28,196 bases of DNA from Phellopilus nigrolimitatus (taxonomy: Eukaryota; Basidiomycota; Agaricomycetes; Hymenochaetales; Hymenochaetaceae): the NCBI GenBank assembly GCA_021029095.1, contig JAJOHG010000338.1, positions 1 through 28,196 of the forward strand, in the 5' to 3' direction. Shown piece by piece: positions 8,414-17,478 of the stretch. Under the pieces are notes generated by a model, which saw only the letters and a list, made by a program, of their open reading frames with translations, made no database searches and was not told the DNA's origin. Position 1 is the stretch's first letter, and each line of letters starts with the position of its first letter. Made by a program: the position numbers and the translations under genes.

Positions 8414-9912
8414 TCACGACTGACCCTCCTTTTCCGTTTCCTCGACTTCCTCTTCGCTGCGCTCCTCCTCGTCCGCGGGCACGAACTTGACGCGCACCTC
8501 CGCAAGCTCTTTGCGGACTGCGCGCAGCGCGCTGTCGATGCGTGCCTCGAGCGCGACCGCGTCGCCGACGGGCAGCGCACGAGGCACGCGCACGCGCACG
8601 TCGACAAACAGCAGCGCGCCCGCGCGGACCGCGCGGAGGTCATCCACCTTGCGCAGCACCCCCCGCTCCTCCTCCACAAGCGGACGGAGCGCGCCCTGCA
8701 GCGCATCGCGCGTCGCGGGACCGACACCCGCGTCCGCGAGCCCCGCGAGCGCGCCCGCGCCGAGCTGCAGCCCAGAGCGCAGCACGAGCGCGGCGACGAG
8801 CAGCCCGCCGAGCGGGTCGAGCGGCAGCGCGGGCAGCGCCCACGTGCCCAGGATCGCGGCGAGCGCGACGCCGCTCGAGTACGCGTCCGCGCGGTGGTGC
8901 ACCGCGTTCGCGTACAGCACGCGCGAGTTCTCCGCGTGCGCGACGCGCCGCGTCGCGCGGAAGAGCCATTCCTTCGCGAGCACGCTCGCCAGCGCGAACC
9001 ACGCGGCGTTCGGGTCGAGCGTGTGCGCGTGCGCGTGCGCGGGGAGGGGCGCGTGGGCCGCGGCGGCCTGCGCGGCGGCGGAGACGTTCTGCACGAGCAC
9101 GTGCGCGGGGCCGCCGGGGGGCAGCGCGGCGGCGGTGTCGCCGAGGTGGTGCGCGAGTAGTGCGAGCGCGTGCACGCCGATGCCGAGGGCGCCGCCGACG
9201 AGGATGAGCGCGAGCGCGGCGGTGCCGAGCGTCTCGACTTTGCCGAAGCCATACGGAAAGCGCTCTGTCGGCGCGCGCCGCGAGAGGCGCCACGCGCCGA
9301 GCGTCACGAAGTCGCCAAGCAGGTCTATGCACGTGCATTATATAACAGTGCTTAGGTGTAGAGTAGAGTAGAGGAAGATGATAATGACGCACCGCTGGCG
9401 GAGTGGCCCGCCTCGGCGAGCAGTGCGGCGGAGTTCATGTACCAACCCGCGGCACCCTTGGATGCGGTAAGCGCGACGTTCACGACGAGCCCGATGACAG
9501 TGATGCGGCTCCCGCGGTCGCCAGTGCCCTCGAGCGCCTGTACGATGCCTGCCCCGTCCTCGCCGTGCGCGTGCGAGTGGCCGCCAAAGAGCGAGTGAGA
9601 GTGTGAATGTGAGTGGTCCGAGTGGTCCGAATCGTCTTTCTCCTCCCCTTCTCGCTTCTCGCTTCCCTTCCCCTTTGCCTTGCTCGATGTCGAATGCGAG
9701 CGGTTTGTAAGCGCGGCGGACATGGCAGACGGTTGGACGAGCGCAGACGGCGACGCAAGCAGGGACAGTCTGCGGCTAGTAGGCGCAGCCGTAGGTGCTG
9801 ATTCTGATGGCGTGCCGCAGACGCAGGAAATCCGCACGGGGTGCGCACAGATGCGGGCGCGGGGTGCGAGTGTGAGAGGAAAGCAGCGGCGCGGTGGTCG
9901 GCGGCCAAGCAT
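8414..9912 (-). CDS. Cation diffusion facilitator, mitochondrial MMT-type metal transporter
   Basis: A membrane transporter of the CDF (cation efflux) family. The closest recognised group is the fungal mitochondrial metal transporters MMT1/MMT2 (iron/metal). Two exons, 9912-9393 and 9324-8414, give 476 residues. The start at 9912 is chosen because it opens a basic, Ser/Arg-rich leader (MLGRRPPRR...) typical of mitochondrial import; an in-frame ATG also exists at 10014. Features: His/Ser/Asp-rich loop at residues 97-116; first membrane segment near 138-155; family metal-site motif AEAGHSASD (167-174, split by the intron) and DFVTLGAWRLS; the second site HHRADAYSSG (316-325); acidic Glu-rich C-terminus. 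Exons are extremely GC-rich. Three truncated copies lie nearby (3352-3637, 5080-5275, 15796-15941). The metal carried cannot be read from the sequence. Confidence 0.88.
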
Positions 9913-10334
9913 GGGTGAGGACGCAGAACGCGCCGTGTTGGCGGCAGCGGATGGAAATGTGTAGAGGAAACTCAATTGGCCCAATTTTTTTTCTCTTTTT
10001 CTTTTTATTTCCATTTTATTTTTGTGTGGACATGAGGCTGCGGAACGCCGTCGGCCGCTGCGTTCGCTCTTTCTCTATTCCGTCTTCTGCCCAGGATCTT
10101 TTATGGCTGCATCGGTGCCGCCTCGCCTCCATATGTATGTATTTACAGTATACGTATACACTATGGCGTTGGACAACGGTGTTTCATCTTTAGAAGAGCT
10201 TGGCCGACACTCGACATCCCGGCCTTGCGGAGCCTTTCCTCGCGCAAGGTACACATACTTGTCGAGCACTGTTCACTTGATTATTTAAAAACGCCAGACG
10301 TACAACCCGACGACGCCCTGTCTGCTTTTGCTCA
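9913..10334 (-). promoter_or_regulatory. CDF upstream region
   Basis: This is the 5' flank of the intact CDF gene, with pyrimidine-rich runs on the plus strand just before the start. Homologous copies lie at 2991-3351 (inverted) and 15942-16346, so the promoter was duplicated with the block. No certain TATA box was picked. Confidence 0.5.
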
Positions 10335-10580
10335 GTTGTGTCGATGAAGATTTCTGGAGGCGGCTGACAATACCCTCCGTCGGCGCCCCGCTGGGCATGG
10401 ACGATTAGTCCGTGAACTGTGAGCGGACTCGCGCTCGAACCGAACGTACGTCTTCCAGCGCCTTCATTCCCATAAACATGCTCATATTCATATACATGTA
10501 TAACTCAGGACATCGTGAAAACGTTGCGCGTATGCAAGAACGCCGCCAGCTCGAATGCGAGGTCCGCCTGCGCCGCTCAA
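10335..10580 (+). pseudogene. Relic of flavin-reductase-domain gene exons 5-6 (copy 2)
   Basis: 10335-10455 aligns with FR exon 5 and its flanks (GTTGTGTCGATGAAGATTTC; GTCCGTGAACTGTGAGCGGA against GACCGTGAGCGGG). 10504-10575 aligns with FR exon 6 (GACATCGTGAAAACG, CGCCGCCAGCTCGAATGCGA). The in-frame order is broken by a TAG after the GACGAT codons and by indels. It sits between the CDF start and the M gene R1 promoter, as in the two other blocks. Confidence 0.78.
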
Positions 10581-10779
10581 CACAGGCCCTTTCGCTTCCG
10601 TTCTGACGACAAACCACTTTCCGGCTAGTCCACTACCTCAGCATCGCACCGCTTTGCGTGTCCAATAATTAGCTTTGCGTACCAGCTTCGATGATTGCTT
10701 GCATTGTATGTTTGCTGTGCAACCTTGTGGCGATCTGTATCCAGTTCACTGAGTCTGATTGCGGAACTAGTACGTACAA

Positions 10780-11201
10780 AGAATGCATGATTCCCGAGGA
10801 CAGCAAAGGACTCGCCGACGCCGGCTGCCCCAGATGAAGAAAGTCAAAGCTGAGCTTTCTACTGATTTGCAACTAATGCCGCTCGCTGTGATGCATGGAG
10901 GCAGAAATGGAGTCGTTGCAAGTCAAGAGCCAGCGCCAAGGAGCAGCAAACTGCAACGCATACGATGTTGCTCCCCAGGCAACGAAGCTTCGCCACTGCA
11001 ATACTCTGGTGCATTACGCGTTCTCCTATGCTCCGCAAAGCGGGCGACCGTCACGACGCAGACTTTGGCGTGTGCGCTTCGCTGACTGTGGCTGCGCGTA
11101 TAAAAACCCATACGTTTTCCTGAACTCCATCAATCGCAAGCAGCATAACAGCCCCTCTCAATCAACTTCAAAAGGTTCCTCAGCTTAACGATACTTAAAT
11201 A
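10780..11201 (+). promoter_or_regulatory. Family M promoter, R1 copy
   Basis: TATAAAA at 11099-11105, about 100 bases before the ATG. Upstream is the shared GC-rich block with GCTCCGCAAAGCGGGCGACC (about 11030-11049). It mirrors 2133-2560 almost exactly. The leader CTGAACTCCATCAAT...GCATAACAGCCCC is also common to all four M genes. Confidence 0.72.
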
Positions 11202-11807
11202 ATGGTGAAGACCAATATTACCCCGGTGAGTTTGTGTCTATAACTATATATGCCTCGACCTGACATGTGCCCACAGGCTCTGGTGAAAGCCATAGATGAA
11301 GCACCAGGCGGATTTACAGAGGTTCAAATTAAGGACTTTAAGAACATTAAGAAAGAAGACTTTCTGCACGTTTTGAAAGTAATTGCGCACCATAACATGT
11401 GTAAGGGGATTCATTTGTGCTGCTTCCCAACCTTGTATTTGTTTCCTGTGCTTGTCCATAATGCTGACCAGTTCTGTTTTCCTGAAGCCCAATACGACGT
11501 GCGCCATCGCACCAAACCTATCTACTACAAGATGTTTGGTGAGGGGATGGTATGCATCAGATGTGAGCTATGGAAAATTTCACTGGACTATGTGAAGCAC
11601 TGACCTATTCCTTCTGTGACCCATGACATTTGTGCCAAATGCACAGTGACAATGAATCTGACAGAGACTGTTGAAGGCAATATTGATGGAGACCTTGTTG
11701 CATATGCAGGGAGACCATCTGAAATTGTCGACTTCATTCATGAGGATGTGTCTTGTGACAATACAGGAGGATGGCTTTGTTATGAGGCAGGGTCAATTTT
11801 GTTTTAA
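11202..11807 (+). CDS. Family M protein R1, single module, function unknown
   Basis: No family recognised. Four exons: 11202-11225, 11277-11400, 11488-11562, 11647-11807. They total 384 nt (127 residues), all in frame with phases 0, 1, 1. Lead peptide MVKTNITP; part A with GGFTEVQIKDFKNI; part B with IYYKMFGEGMVCIR; part C with YAGRPSEIVDFIHEDVSC; end at TAA. It is the inverted-repeat partner of L1 (1449-2132), identical over most of exons 2-3 but with a different, shorter C-terminus. The B-C intron has the branch site CTGAC at about 11602. If that intron were retained the frame would stop at the same TGA, giving a shorter variant. Convergent with MAR, about 720 bases apart. Confidence 0.74.
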
Positions 11808-12525
11808 ACCTAAGCCGGGCCTTCGATTATGCAGTTGTTTCTGACCAAAAACTACAAGCTGCATTTGGCCAACTATGAAAGATTGCTACTGTACAGTACC
11901 ATATCATAGAATGTCACAGTTATGAAACATATTCTTGACACAAACCCCCATCTGAAGCTTGGTAGACACAATTATTTAAAGAGTGAAAAATAACACCATC
12001 TACAGCCTCTGGGTGCAATTCCTAGGTCACCCCCCCCCCCCCCCCCCCCCCCCGGGGTTAATCACAAATGTTGAATTGCTGATGTGCACGCAAGGGCAAT
12101 GCTCGCCCTCTCGAAGCCCCTCCGAGGTGACGCCCGAGGACAAGGAGACGCGCCTGACTCGAATGATGGGAACGTGCTCTATATGAAACTATATAATGCA
12201 GGTGTAACCGACTACCTACTGGTCCCCCTTTTTTTTCTATCTGAGATGTGTCTTACACTGGTCACTCAGTAGTCAATGAGTACATTGTTTTGTATTTTTT
12301 TTTCCCAACAAATTACATGTAAGACAAGTCGATCACGTTCAGCCACATTCAGTCAGTCATATCAATACTAAAGTATTTAATACCATGCAATCCGTGAAAG
12401 CGATCTCATATTCATGCTTTTCCTTAATACACAGGATGTTACATTTACATACACGACTGGAAAAAGCTACATGGTTCACACCAAGCTCCCCTTATTTCAA
12501 TCTCTTACAGTTTAGCTTAACACAC
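11808..12525. other. Convergent interval between M gene R1 and MAR
   Basis: The 3' flanks of both genes face each other here. It is the inverted homologue of 802-1448. No gene is seen; it contains the (C)24 run. Confidence 0.6.
12030..12053 (+). repeat. Homopolymer (C)24
   Basis: An uninterrupted run of 24 C followed by GGGG. It mirrors the (G)24 run at 1274-1297 and has the same length in both arms. Confidence 0.9.
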
Positions 12526-14066
12526 TTACGAGATGGGATACAGACCCTCAAGGAGCCCGCACACCGCCGGGAAGCGCGCGTCGTCCCTGCTGCCGAGCGC
12601 TTGCTCCGCGATCGTAGGAAGGTCCTCAACGGGCACAGCGCACGCAGCGAGGTCCGTCTTCAGCCCGAGTTGCGTCACCAGTCTTCGCGAAGTCAGAACA
12701 AATAACACACTTTATACTATATGGTATATTTGCATGAGCGCACTCACTTATCGATCTCTGACGAGAGCCGCAGGATGTCCGCCTCGGGCGTGCCCGAAGA
12801 AGGGATATGGAGCGCGGCGAGCGCACCAGCGAGACTGCGCTTGTCTGCGCTGGAGGCGATCCTGGACTGCAGCGCAACGACGGGGGAGAGGGTAAGGCAC
12901 TGCAGGAATCGGTTTCGGGAATTAGCCGAGGGCGAATGATGAGAAGGAGAAAAGACGAAATGTACAGAGGTGATGCCGTGGCTGATGTGGTACTTCGCGC
13001 CGAGTTTGTGTCCGAGGGAATGCGAGAGGCCCAGGCCGCTGAAAATGAATAAGATAAGATAAATAACAAGCCGTACAGAAACAAGAGGCACGAACGTCCG
13101 TATCTCGAACTTGAGCGGCCACAGGCTCATCCACGCCGCGACCTGGAGACGCTGGCGGACTGCGACATCCGTAGGGTGCGCCTTCGACAGCGGAAGGTAC
13201 GTGAAGAGTTCTGCGATGGCCGCGTAGCAGAGGACCTTCACAGGGTGTGGTACGCCCGGCCGGTAGAGGCTCTCGACGGCGTGGTCGAGCGCGCGGAGCC
13301 CGGTTGAGAGCCTGTAAAAGAGATAAAAAATGTGGCTTTAGGAAAGAATGAAAACACACGGTACCAAAGGCGCTCAGGCGTGGGGAGCGTGAGCTCCGCG
13401 TCGAGTATGATCCCCGCGGGAGCGAGCTCGGGTGCGGTGACAAGGACCTTGTTCCCGGCCTCATCGGTAAAGCCCGCTCCAGCCTGAACAACTCGCACTA
13501 AGTTCAAATAAGCATACAGGAAGAAGAAGCAAGACGCACGGTATATTCAGCGGCGCTCAGCGTTGTCGGCACGGCGATGTGCGGGAGGAACCGCGCGTTT
13601 GAATCGCCCGACTCGGCGTGGTGGATGTGAATCATCGCCTTGGCGGCGTCGACGGGGCTCCCGCCGCCGACGCTGACGACGATGTCCGCCCCGGCGCGAG
13701 CGAGCGCCTGCGCGCCTGCCTTGATTCCCGCAACCGGCGCGTGCTCGCCGATCTCCCAGAACGTCGCGCCGTATGCGCCGTGCTCGCGAAGGATGGCCTC
13801 GACTCGACGCACCACGTCTGTCTGGCGGCATGGCGGGGTTGAATTCATGTCAATCCTTGAGAGTATTTGAGGAGGCGGGACATGCATATACGCACCTTCT
13901 CGTGCAGGCTCCTGCCTGTAACGACCAACGCCTTCGTCGCACCGAGCGTCGCGAGCAGCTTCGGGAGCGCGACCGTGAGGCAGCCGGGTCCATAGTAGAC
14001 GCCCTTGAGCGTGTCAGTGTACGCGTACGAGCTGCTCAGCGTCGAGTCTGGCGCGTCGCTCGACAT
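12526..14066 (-). CDS. Maleylacetate reductase (iron-containing alcohol dehydrogenase family)
   Basis: Reduces maleylacetate to 3-oxoadipate with NAD(P)H, the step after ring opening of hydroxyquinol, in the cytosol. Seven exons: 14066-13896, 13821-13540, 13483-13365, 13311-13096, 13038-12966, 12899-12748, 12682-12526. They give 389 residues, close to the family size, with all junctions in frame. Visible motifs: Gly-rich nucleotide site GGGSPVDAAKA (109-119); VPTTLSAAEYT (141-151); STGLRALDHAVE (193-204); His-bearing LSHSLGHKLGAKYHISHG (267-284); GITSCLTL. The start at 14066 gives a conventional N-terminus (a longer in-frame ATG lies at 14171). Divergent from the flavin-reductase-domain gene with 185 bases between starts, suggesting shared control. 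A broken copy of its 3' half is at 1-801. Confidence 0.93.
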
Positions 14067-14251
14067 GTTGGTACGTAGCAGAACAGGCAGCGGGGTGGGG
14101 CGATTACGCAGCGCGGGGAAAGAATGTCGCGCATAAACGATGTCGCGAGCCTGCGACGCCTCGTCCTCCATGTGAATGATTCATCAGCAACAACTCGGTC
14201 ACGGCTGCGTTTATAAGCAGCAGTGTCGCATGCCCCCGCCAGACGCGTACG
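14067..14251. promoter_or_regulatory. Divergent promoter, MAR / flavin reductase
   Basis: A 185-bp head-to-head interval between the MAR start (14066) and the FR start (14252). Such spacing supports joint regulation of the two catabolic genes. A TTTATAA sequence lies at 14209-14215. No operator could be named. Confidence 0.5.
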
Positions 14252-15568
14252 ATGGACGTCCTCGCAAAGCTATCGTTGCGTGCAGCCCCAATAGTAAGAT
14301 CTAGCCGGCCGACGACGCTGGCGCGTGTGACCCTACGCGCCGTCACCGGCTCGCGCACGCTCTCGGGCTCTTCGCCGCATCTATCGTCGTCATCGAAGGC
14401 GCCGCCGTTCGACCCCGCGCCTGCGTTCCGGTGGTCCGGGAGCCCAGATGAAAGATGGCCGCTGGGAGGCGGGCTCGGGGACGCATCTGCGCTCGCGCGT
14501 GAATGGAAGGCGGGCGAGGCGCTCGGGTGGAAGACGTTCGACCTCGACGCGATGGAGAAGTAGTACGTCTTGAAATCGCGTTTTTCGCGACTCTCCTCGT
14601 GAATAAATGTGCAGCCTGGCGTATAGGATGTTGATCTCGACGGTGACGCCCCGGCCAATCGCACTCGTCTCGACGCTCTCGGAGGACGGTGTGCCCAACC
14701 TGGCGCCTTTCAGGTATGTTAGATCGCCTCTTTGAGCCCGACCACATATATCTGATCATCACGCTTTCAGCTATTTCTCACTGGTCCGTTGATGAAGTGT
14801 GCCTCCAAGCACTGCTAGCCGCTCATTCATAGCAGATCTCGCATGACCCGCCTTTGCTCAGCGTTTCTTTCGTCATCCAGCCCGACGGGCCGAAGGACAC
14901 GCCGGCGAACATAATATCGACGAAGGAGTTCGTCGTGAACATTATCAGTGAGCCGTACGTGCACATGCTTGTCTATCTGTCCCTTGCTTTTACTTATTTA
15001 CATGATTTCGGTTGTTTCGATGAATAGGTTCCTGGACGCGGCCAATTCGACCTCCGTCGACGCCCCACCCGATGTCGACGAGTGGACCGTGAGCGGGCTC
15101 ACATCTGAACCAAGCGTACGTCTCTTCGTGTTCTTAGTCACATAAGATACATACCTATTCTCTGACAGGACGTCGTCAAACCACCGCGCGTTCGCGAGAG
15201 CGCCGCCAGCTTCGAATGCGAGGTCTGTCTTTCTCACTCGAAGAAAAATAAAAAGGACGCCTATGAACTGAGACAAAAATATCTCCCAGCTCTTCCAGCA
15301 CCTCGACATCGCGTCGCCCGGCGCGCCGCCGACGCACACGCTCATCCTCGGCCGCATCCGCCGCGCGCACGTGCGGCACGCTGTCCTCGCGCCTGACGGC
15401 GTGCAAGCAGACCCGGCCGCGCTGCGCGCCGTGAGCCGCCTCGGTGGGAGCACGTACGCGCGCGTCGGCCCGGGCATGGACATCCCGCGCCTGGCGTGGC
15501 ACGAGAGGGGGGACGAGGTGCGCAAGTTGATTGATAGGAAGAAGGGAGAGAAGGAGGGGGAAACGTAG
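14252..15568 (+). CDS. Flavin-reductase-like (FMN-binding split-barrel) domain protein
   Basis: Seven exons: 14252-14559, 14627-14713, 14771-14783 (13 nt), 14836-14954, 15028-15115, 15169-15222, 15290-15568. They give 315 residues, all in frame. Residues 1-40 are Arg/Ser-rich without acids and look like a mitochondrial presequence. The flavin-reductase-like domain starts near residue 104 with MLISTVTPRPIALVST, then LAPFSYFSLISHDPPLLSVS, then STKEFVVNIISEP and HTLILGRI. Family members bind FMN and either reduce flavin or act on small redox substrates; the exact reaction is unknown. Pairing with MAR suggests a role near hydroxyquinol or phenol breakdown (inference). Three relics of exons 5-6 lie at 2750-2990, 10335-10580 and 16347-16585. 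Confidence 0.87.
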
Positions 15569-15795
15569 CCACCCTGCCGTAAAGTCGTTGAGCTCTCCGT
15601 TTCCTTGCGTTACGTCAATATTGTACACTTTAAACAAAAATCCTCAGAACTCCTTCCCCAAGTGCCACAGGTTTTGCAATCTGGACTTCTGACAGAGGCA
15701 ATCTGAAATGACGTCTCCCGGAAGCAAGGAGATATTCCAAGCAATATTCTGGTTTGCCTGCTAGCCCTGCGGTTCAGAGTATGCTTGTTTGAATA
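15569..15795. other. Interval after FR, up to the third duplicated block
   Basis: FR 3' flank. The last 35 bases are one copy of a direct repeat. No gene is seen. Confidence 0.5.
15763..15795 (+). repeat. Direct repeat, left copy
   Basis: AGCCCTGCGGTTCAGAGTAT plus GCTTGTTTGAAT. It matches 16917-16950 with one substitution and one indel. It abuts the CDF fragment breakpoint at about 15796. Confidence 0.75.
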
Positions 15796-15941
15796 GCAGG
15801 GACAGTCTGCGGCTAGTAGGCGCAGCCGTGGGTGGCGTTTCTGATGGCGTTGTCGCAGACGCAGGAAATCCGCGCGCAGATGAGGATGTGAGGTGCGACT
15901 GTGAGAGGAAAGCAGCGGCGCGGTGGTCGGCGGCCGAGCAT
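15796..15941 (-). pseudogene. CDF metal transporter, 5' fragment (copy 3)
   Basis: On the minus strand it starts with the same MLGRRPPRRCFPLT leader as the intact CDF gene. It ends at the codons around the SRRLSLL leader segment, where homology stops at about 15796. The frame also shifts (SCVCDNAIRN replaces SCVCGTPSES). Only the leader remains, with no membrane segment. Confidence 0.8.
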
Positions 15942-16346
15942 GGGCGAGGACGCAGAACGCGCCGTATCGGCGGAAGCGGATGGATATGTGTAGAGGAAAC
16001 TCAATTGGCCCATTCTTTCTCTTTTTCTTTACATTTTATTTCCTGTGTCGGCCGCTGTGTTCTCTCTTCTTGCACAATATTTCTTCTTCTGCCCGGGGAC
16101 TCGGAGGCGTGTTCGACGCCGCGCCGGTGCCGTCTCGCCTCCATATGTATGTATCTACAGTATACTATGGCGTTGGACAACGGTATTTCATTTCTAAAAG
16201 ACGCATGAGTTTCACTGACACTCGACAGCCTGACAATGCGGAGCTTCGATAGCGGCTGCCCTTCCTCGCACGTACTGTCGAGCACTACTTTGAAGCACCA
16301 TACGTACGGCTCGACCAAGGCTTGTCTGCTTTTACGCATTGACTTG
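15942..16346. other. Third copy of the CDF upstream region
   Basis: Homologous to 9913-10334, including CTCGCCTCCATATGTATGTAT and TATGGCGTTGGACAACGG. No gene. Confidence 0.6.
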
Positions 16347-16585
16347 CTCAGTTGTGTCGATGAAGAGATTTCTGGACGCGGCCGACATGACATCCGTGGG
16401 CGCCGCTGGACATGGACGAATGGTCCGTGAACTGTGAGCGGACTCGCGCCCGAACCGAACGTAAGTCTTCCAGTGCCTTCATTCTTTCATATTCATATAC
16501 ATGTATAACTCAGGACATCGTGAAACCGTTGCGCGTCTGCGAGAACGCCATAAGCCTTGAATGCGAGGTCCGTCTGCGCCGCTCA
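16347..16585 (+). pseudogene. Relic of flavin-reductase-domain gene exons 5-6 (copy 3)
   Basis: 16347-16462 resembles FR exon 5 (TTTCTGGACGCGGCCGACAT against GTTCCTGGACGCGGCCAATT; GAATGGTCCGTGAACTGTGA). 16510-16580 resembles exon 6 (GACATCGTGAAACCGTTGCG, GAATGCGAGGTCCG). This copy is the closest of the three to the parent at the exon 5 start. Decayed, no full frame. Confidence 0.77.
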
Positions 16586-16700
16586 ACACAGACTCTTTCG
16601 CTTCCGTTCTGACGACAATCCACTTCCAGGCTCGTCCACTACCTCAACATCGTACCGCTTTGCGTGCCCAATAATTAGCTTTGCGGACCAGCTTCGATGA

Positions 16701-17150
16701 TTGCTTGGATTGTATGTCTGCTGTGCAACCTTGTGGCGATCTGTATCCAGTTTGCTTCGTCTGATTGCAGAACTAGTACAAAGAATGCACGATTCCCGAG
16801 GACAGCAAAGGACTCGTCTACGCCGGCTGCCCCAAACGAAGTACCGATTTGCAAGTAATGCCGCTCGTTGTGATGCATGGAGGCAGAAAGGCCCAAATGG
16901 GGCCGCTGCAAGGCCAGCCCTGCGGTTCAGAATATGCTTGTTTGGAATGTGTGTTTGCCGTGCAAGCTTAGTCTCGTTGGCATTCTGCATCCAGTCTGTC
17001 TCGGATGTGCAATTCCGGTGGACAACAAAGGACGCAGTACTCATCGACACCTACCATCCCGAGTGGAGAAACTCAGAGCTATGCTTTGCACTGATTTGCA
17101 CTTAGTACCGTAAGCTTTGATGCATGGAGGCAGCAATGCTCAAGTGGAGC
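16701..17150 (+). repeat. Duplicated upper promoter segment
   Basis: 16701-16913 and 16951-17150 are diverged copies of one stretch (GGACAGCAAAGGAC / GGACAACAAAGGAC, and GATGCATGGAGGCAG in each). The first resembles the L1/R1 type. The second contains AGTACTCATCGACACC, shared (as reverse complement) with 7985-8005 in the L2 promoter. Confidence 0.7.
16917..16950 (+). repeat. Direct repeat, right copy
   Basis: AGCCCTGCGGTTCAGAATAT plus GCTTGTTTGGAAT. It lies 1154 bases right of the copy at 15763 and exactly between the two promoter-segment copies. Confidence 0.75.
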
Positions 17151-17478
17151 TGGAGAACGTCGCCACGAGCCTACGCCAGGGTGCTGCAAACTGCAACGAT
17201 ACGATGTCGCTGCCCAGGGAACCAAGCTTCGCCACTGCAATATGCCGGCGCATTGCGCGTTTTCGTATGCTCCGCAAATTAGGCGACCGTCGTGCATCGC
17301 GATAGTCGCGAGGTGGGCTTTGGGTGTGCACTTTGCTGCCTGGAACCGCTCGTATAAAAACCCCGTACGTTTCTCTGAACTCCATCAATTGCAAGTAGCA
17401 TAACAGCCCCGGTGCCACTCTCACAACCCGTCAACAAACTTTAAAAGTACTCTTAAAGCCTTTGAATCAACTCAAAGT
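17151..17478 (+). promoter_or_regulatory. Family M promoter, R2 copy
   Basis: TATAAAA at 17353-17359, followed by the shared leader CTGAACTCCATCAATTGCAA. The upstream block keeps CTTCGCCACTGCAATAT and TATGCTCCGCAAA but has a 15-base difference after GCGACCGTCG. Clearly alignable with the three other M promoters. Confidence 0.7.

Larger units (their letters stand above)
9578..13341. repeat. Right arm of the large inverted repeat
   Basis: This is the inverted partner of 1-3637. It holds the 5' part of the intact CDF gene, the second FR relic, M gene R1 and the 3' five-sevenths of the intact MAR gene. About 5.9 kb (3638-9577) lies between the arms. Each feature on this arm is the intact or longer version of its left counterpart, so this side is probably the donor. 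The arms differ by a 10-bp deletion in MAR, an approximately 50-bp deletion in the CDF leader, and changes in M exon 4. A simple assembly mirror artefact is therefore unlikely. Confidence 0.93.

Noticed and set aside
8341..9252. A 303-codon minus-strand frame overlapping CDF exon 2
   Set aside because: An Arg/Ser-rich shadow of the CDF frame with no domain.
8487..9371. A 294-codon open frame on the plus strand opposite the CDF gene
   Set aside because: The region is extremely GC-rich and several frames are open by chance; the protein is Arg/Ser/Ala low complexity, while the minus frame has clear CDF motifs.
11250..11603. Continuous 117-codon frame taken as the real M protein
   Set aside because: It runs through two introns with good GT..AG signals and stops at the branch-site TGA. 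The spliced model is supported by matching splice sites in six independent module copies.
1..13341. Inverted repeat as terminal repeats of a DNA transposon
   Set aside because: The arms carry host genes (MAR, CDF), no transposase is seen in the spacer, and no target-site duplication could be defined.
14104..14762. Minus-strand frames opposite FR exon 1
   Set aside because: Shadows of the FR coding strand; no motif and incompatible with the MAR start.
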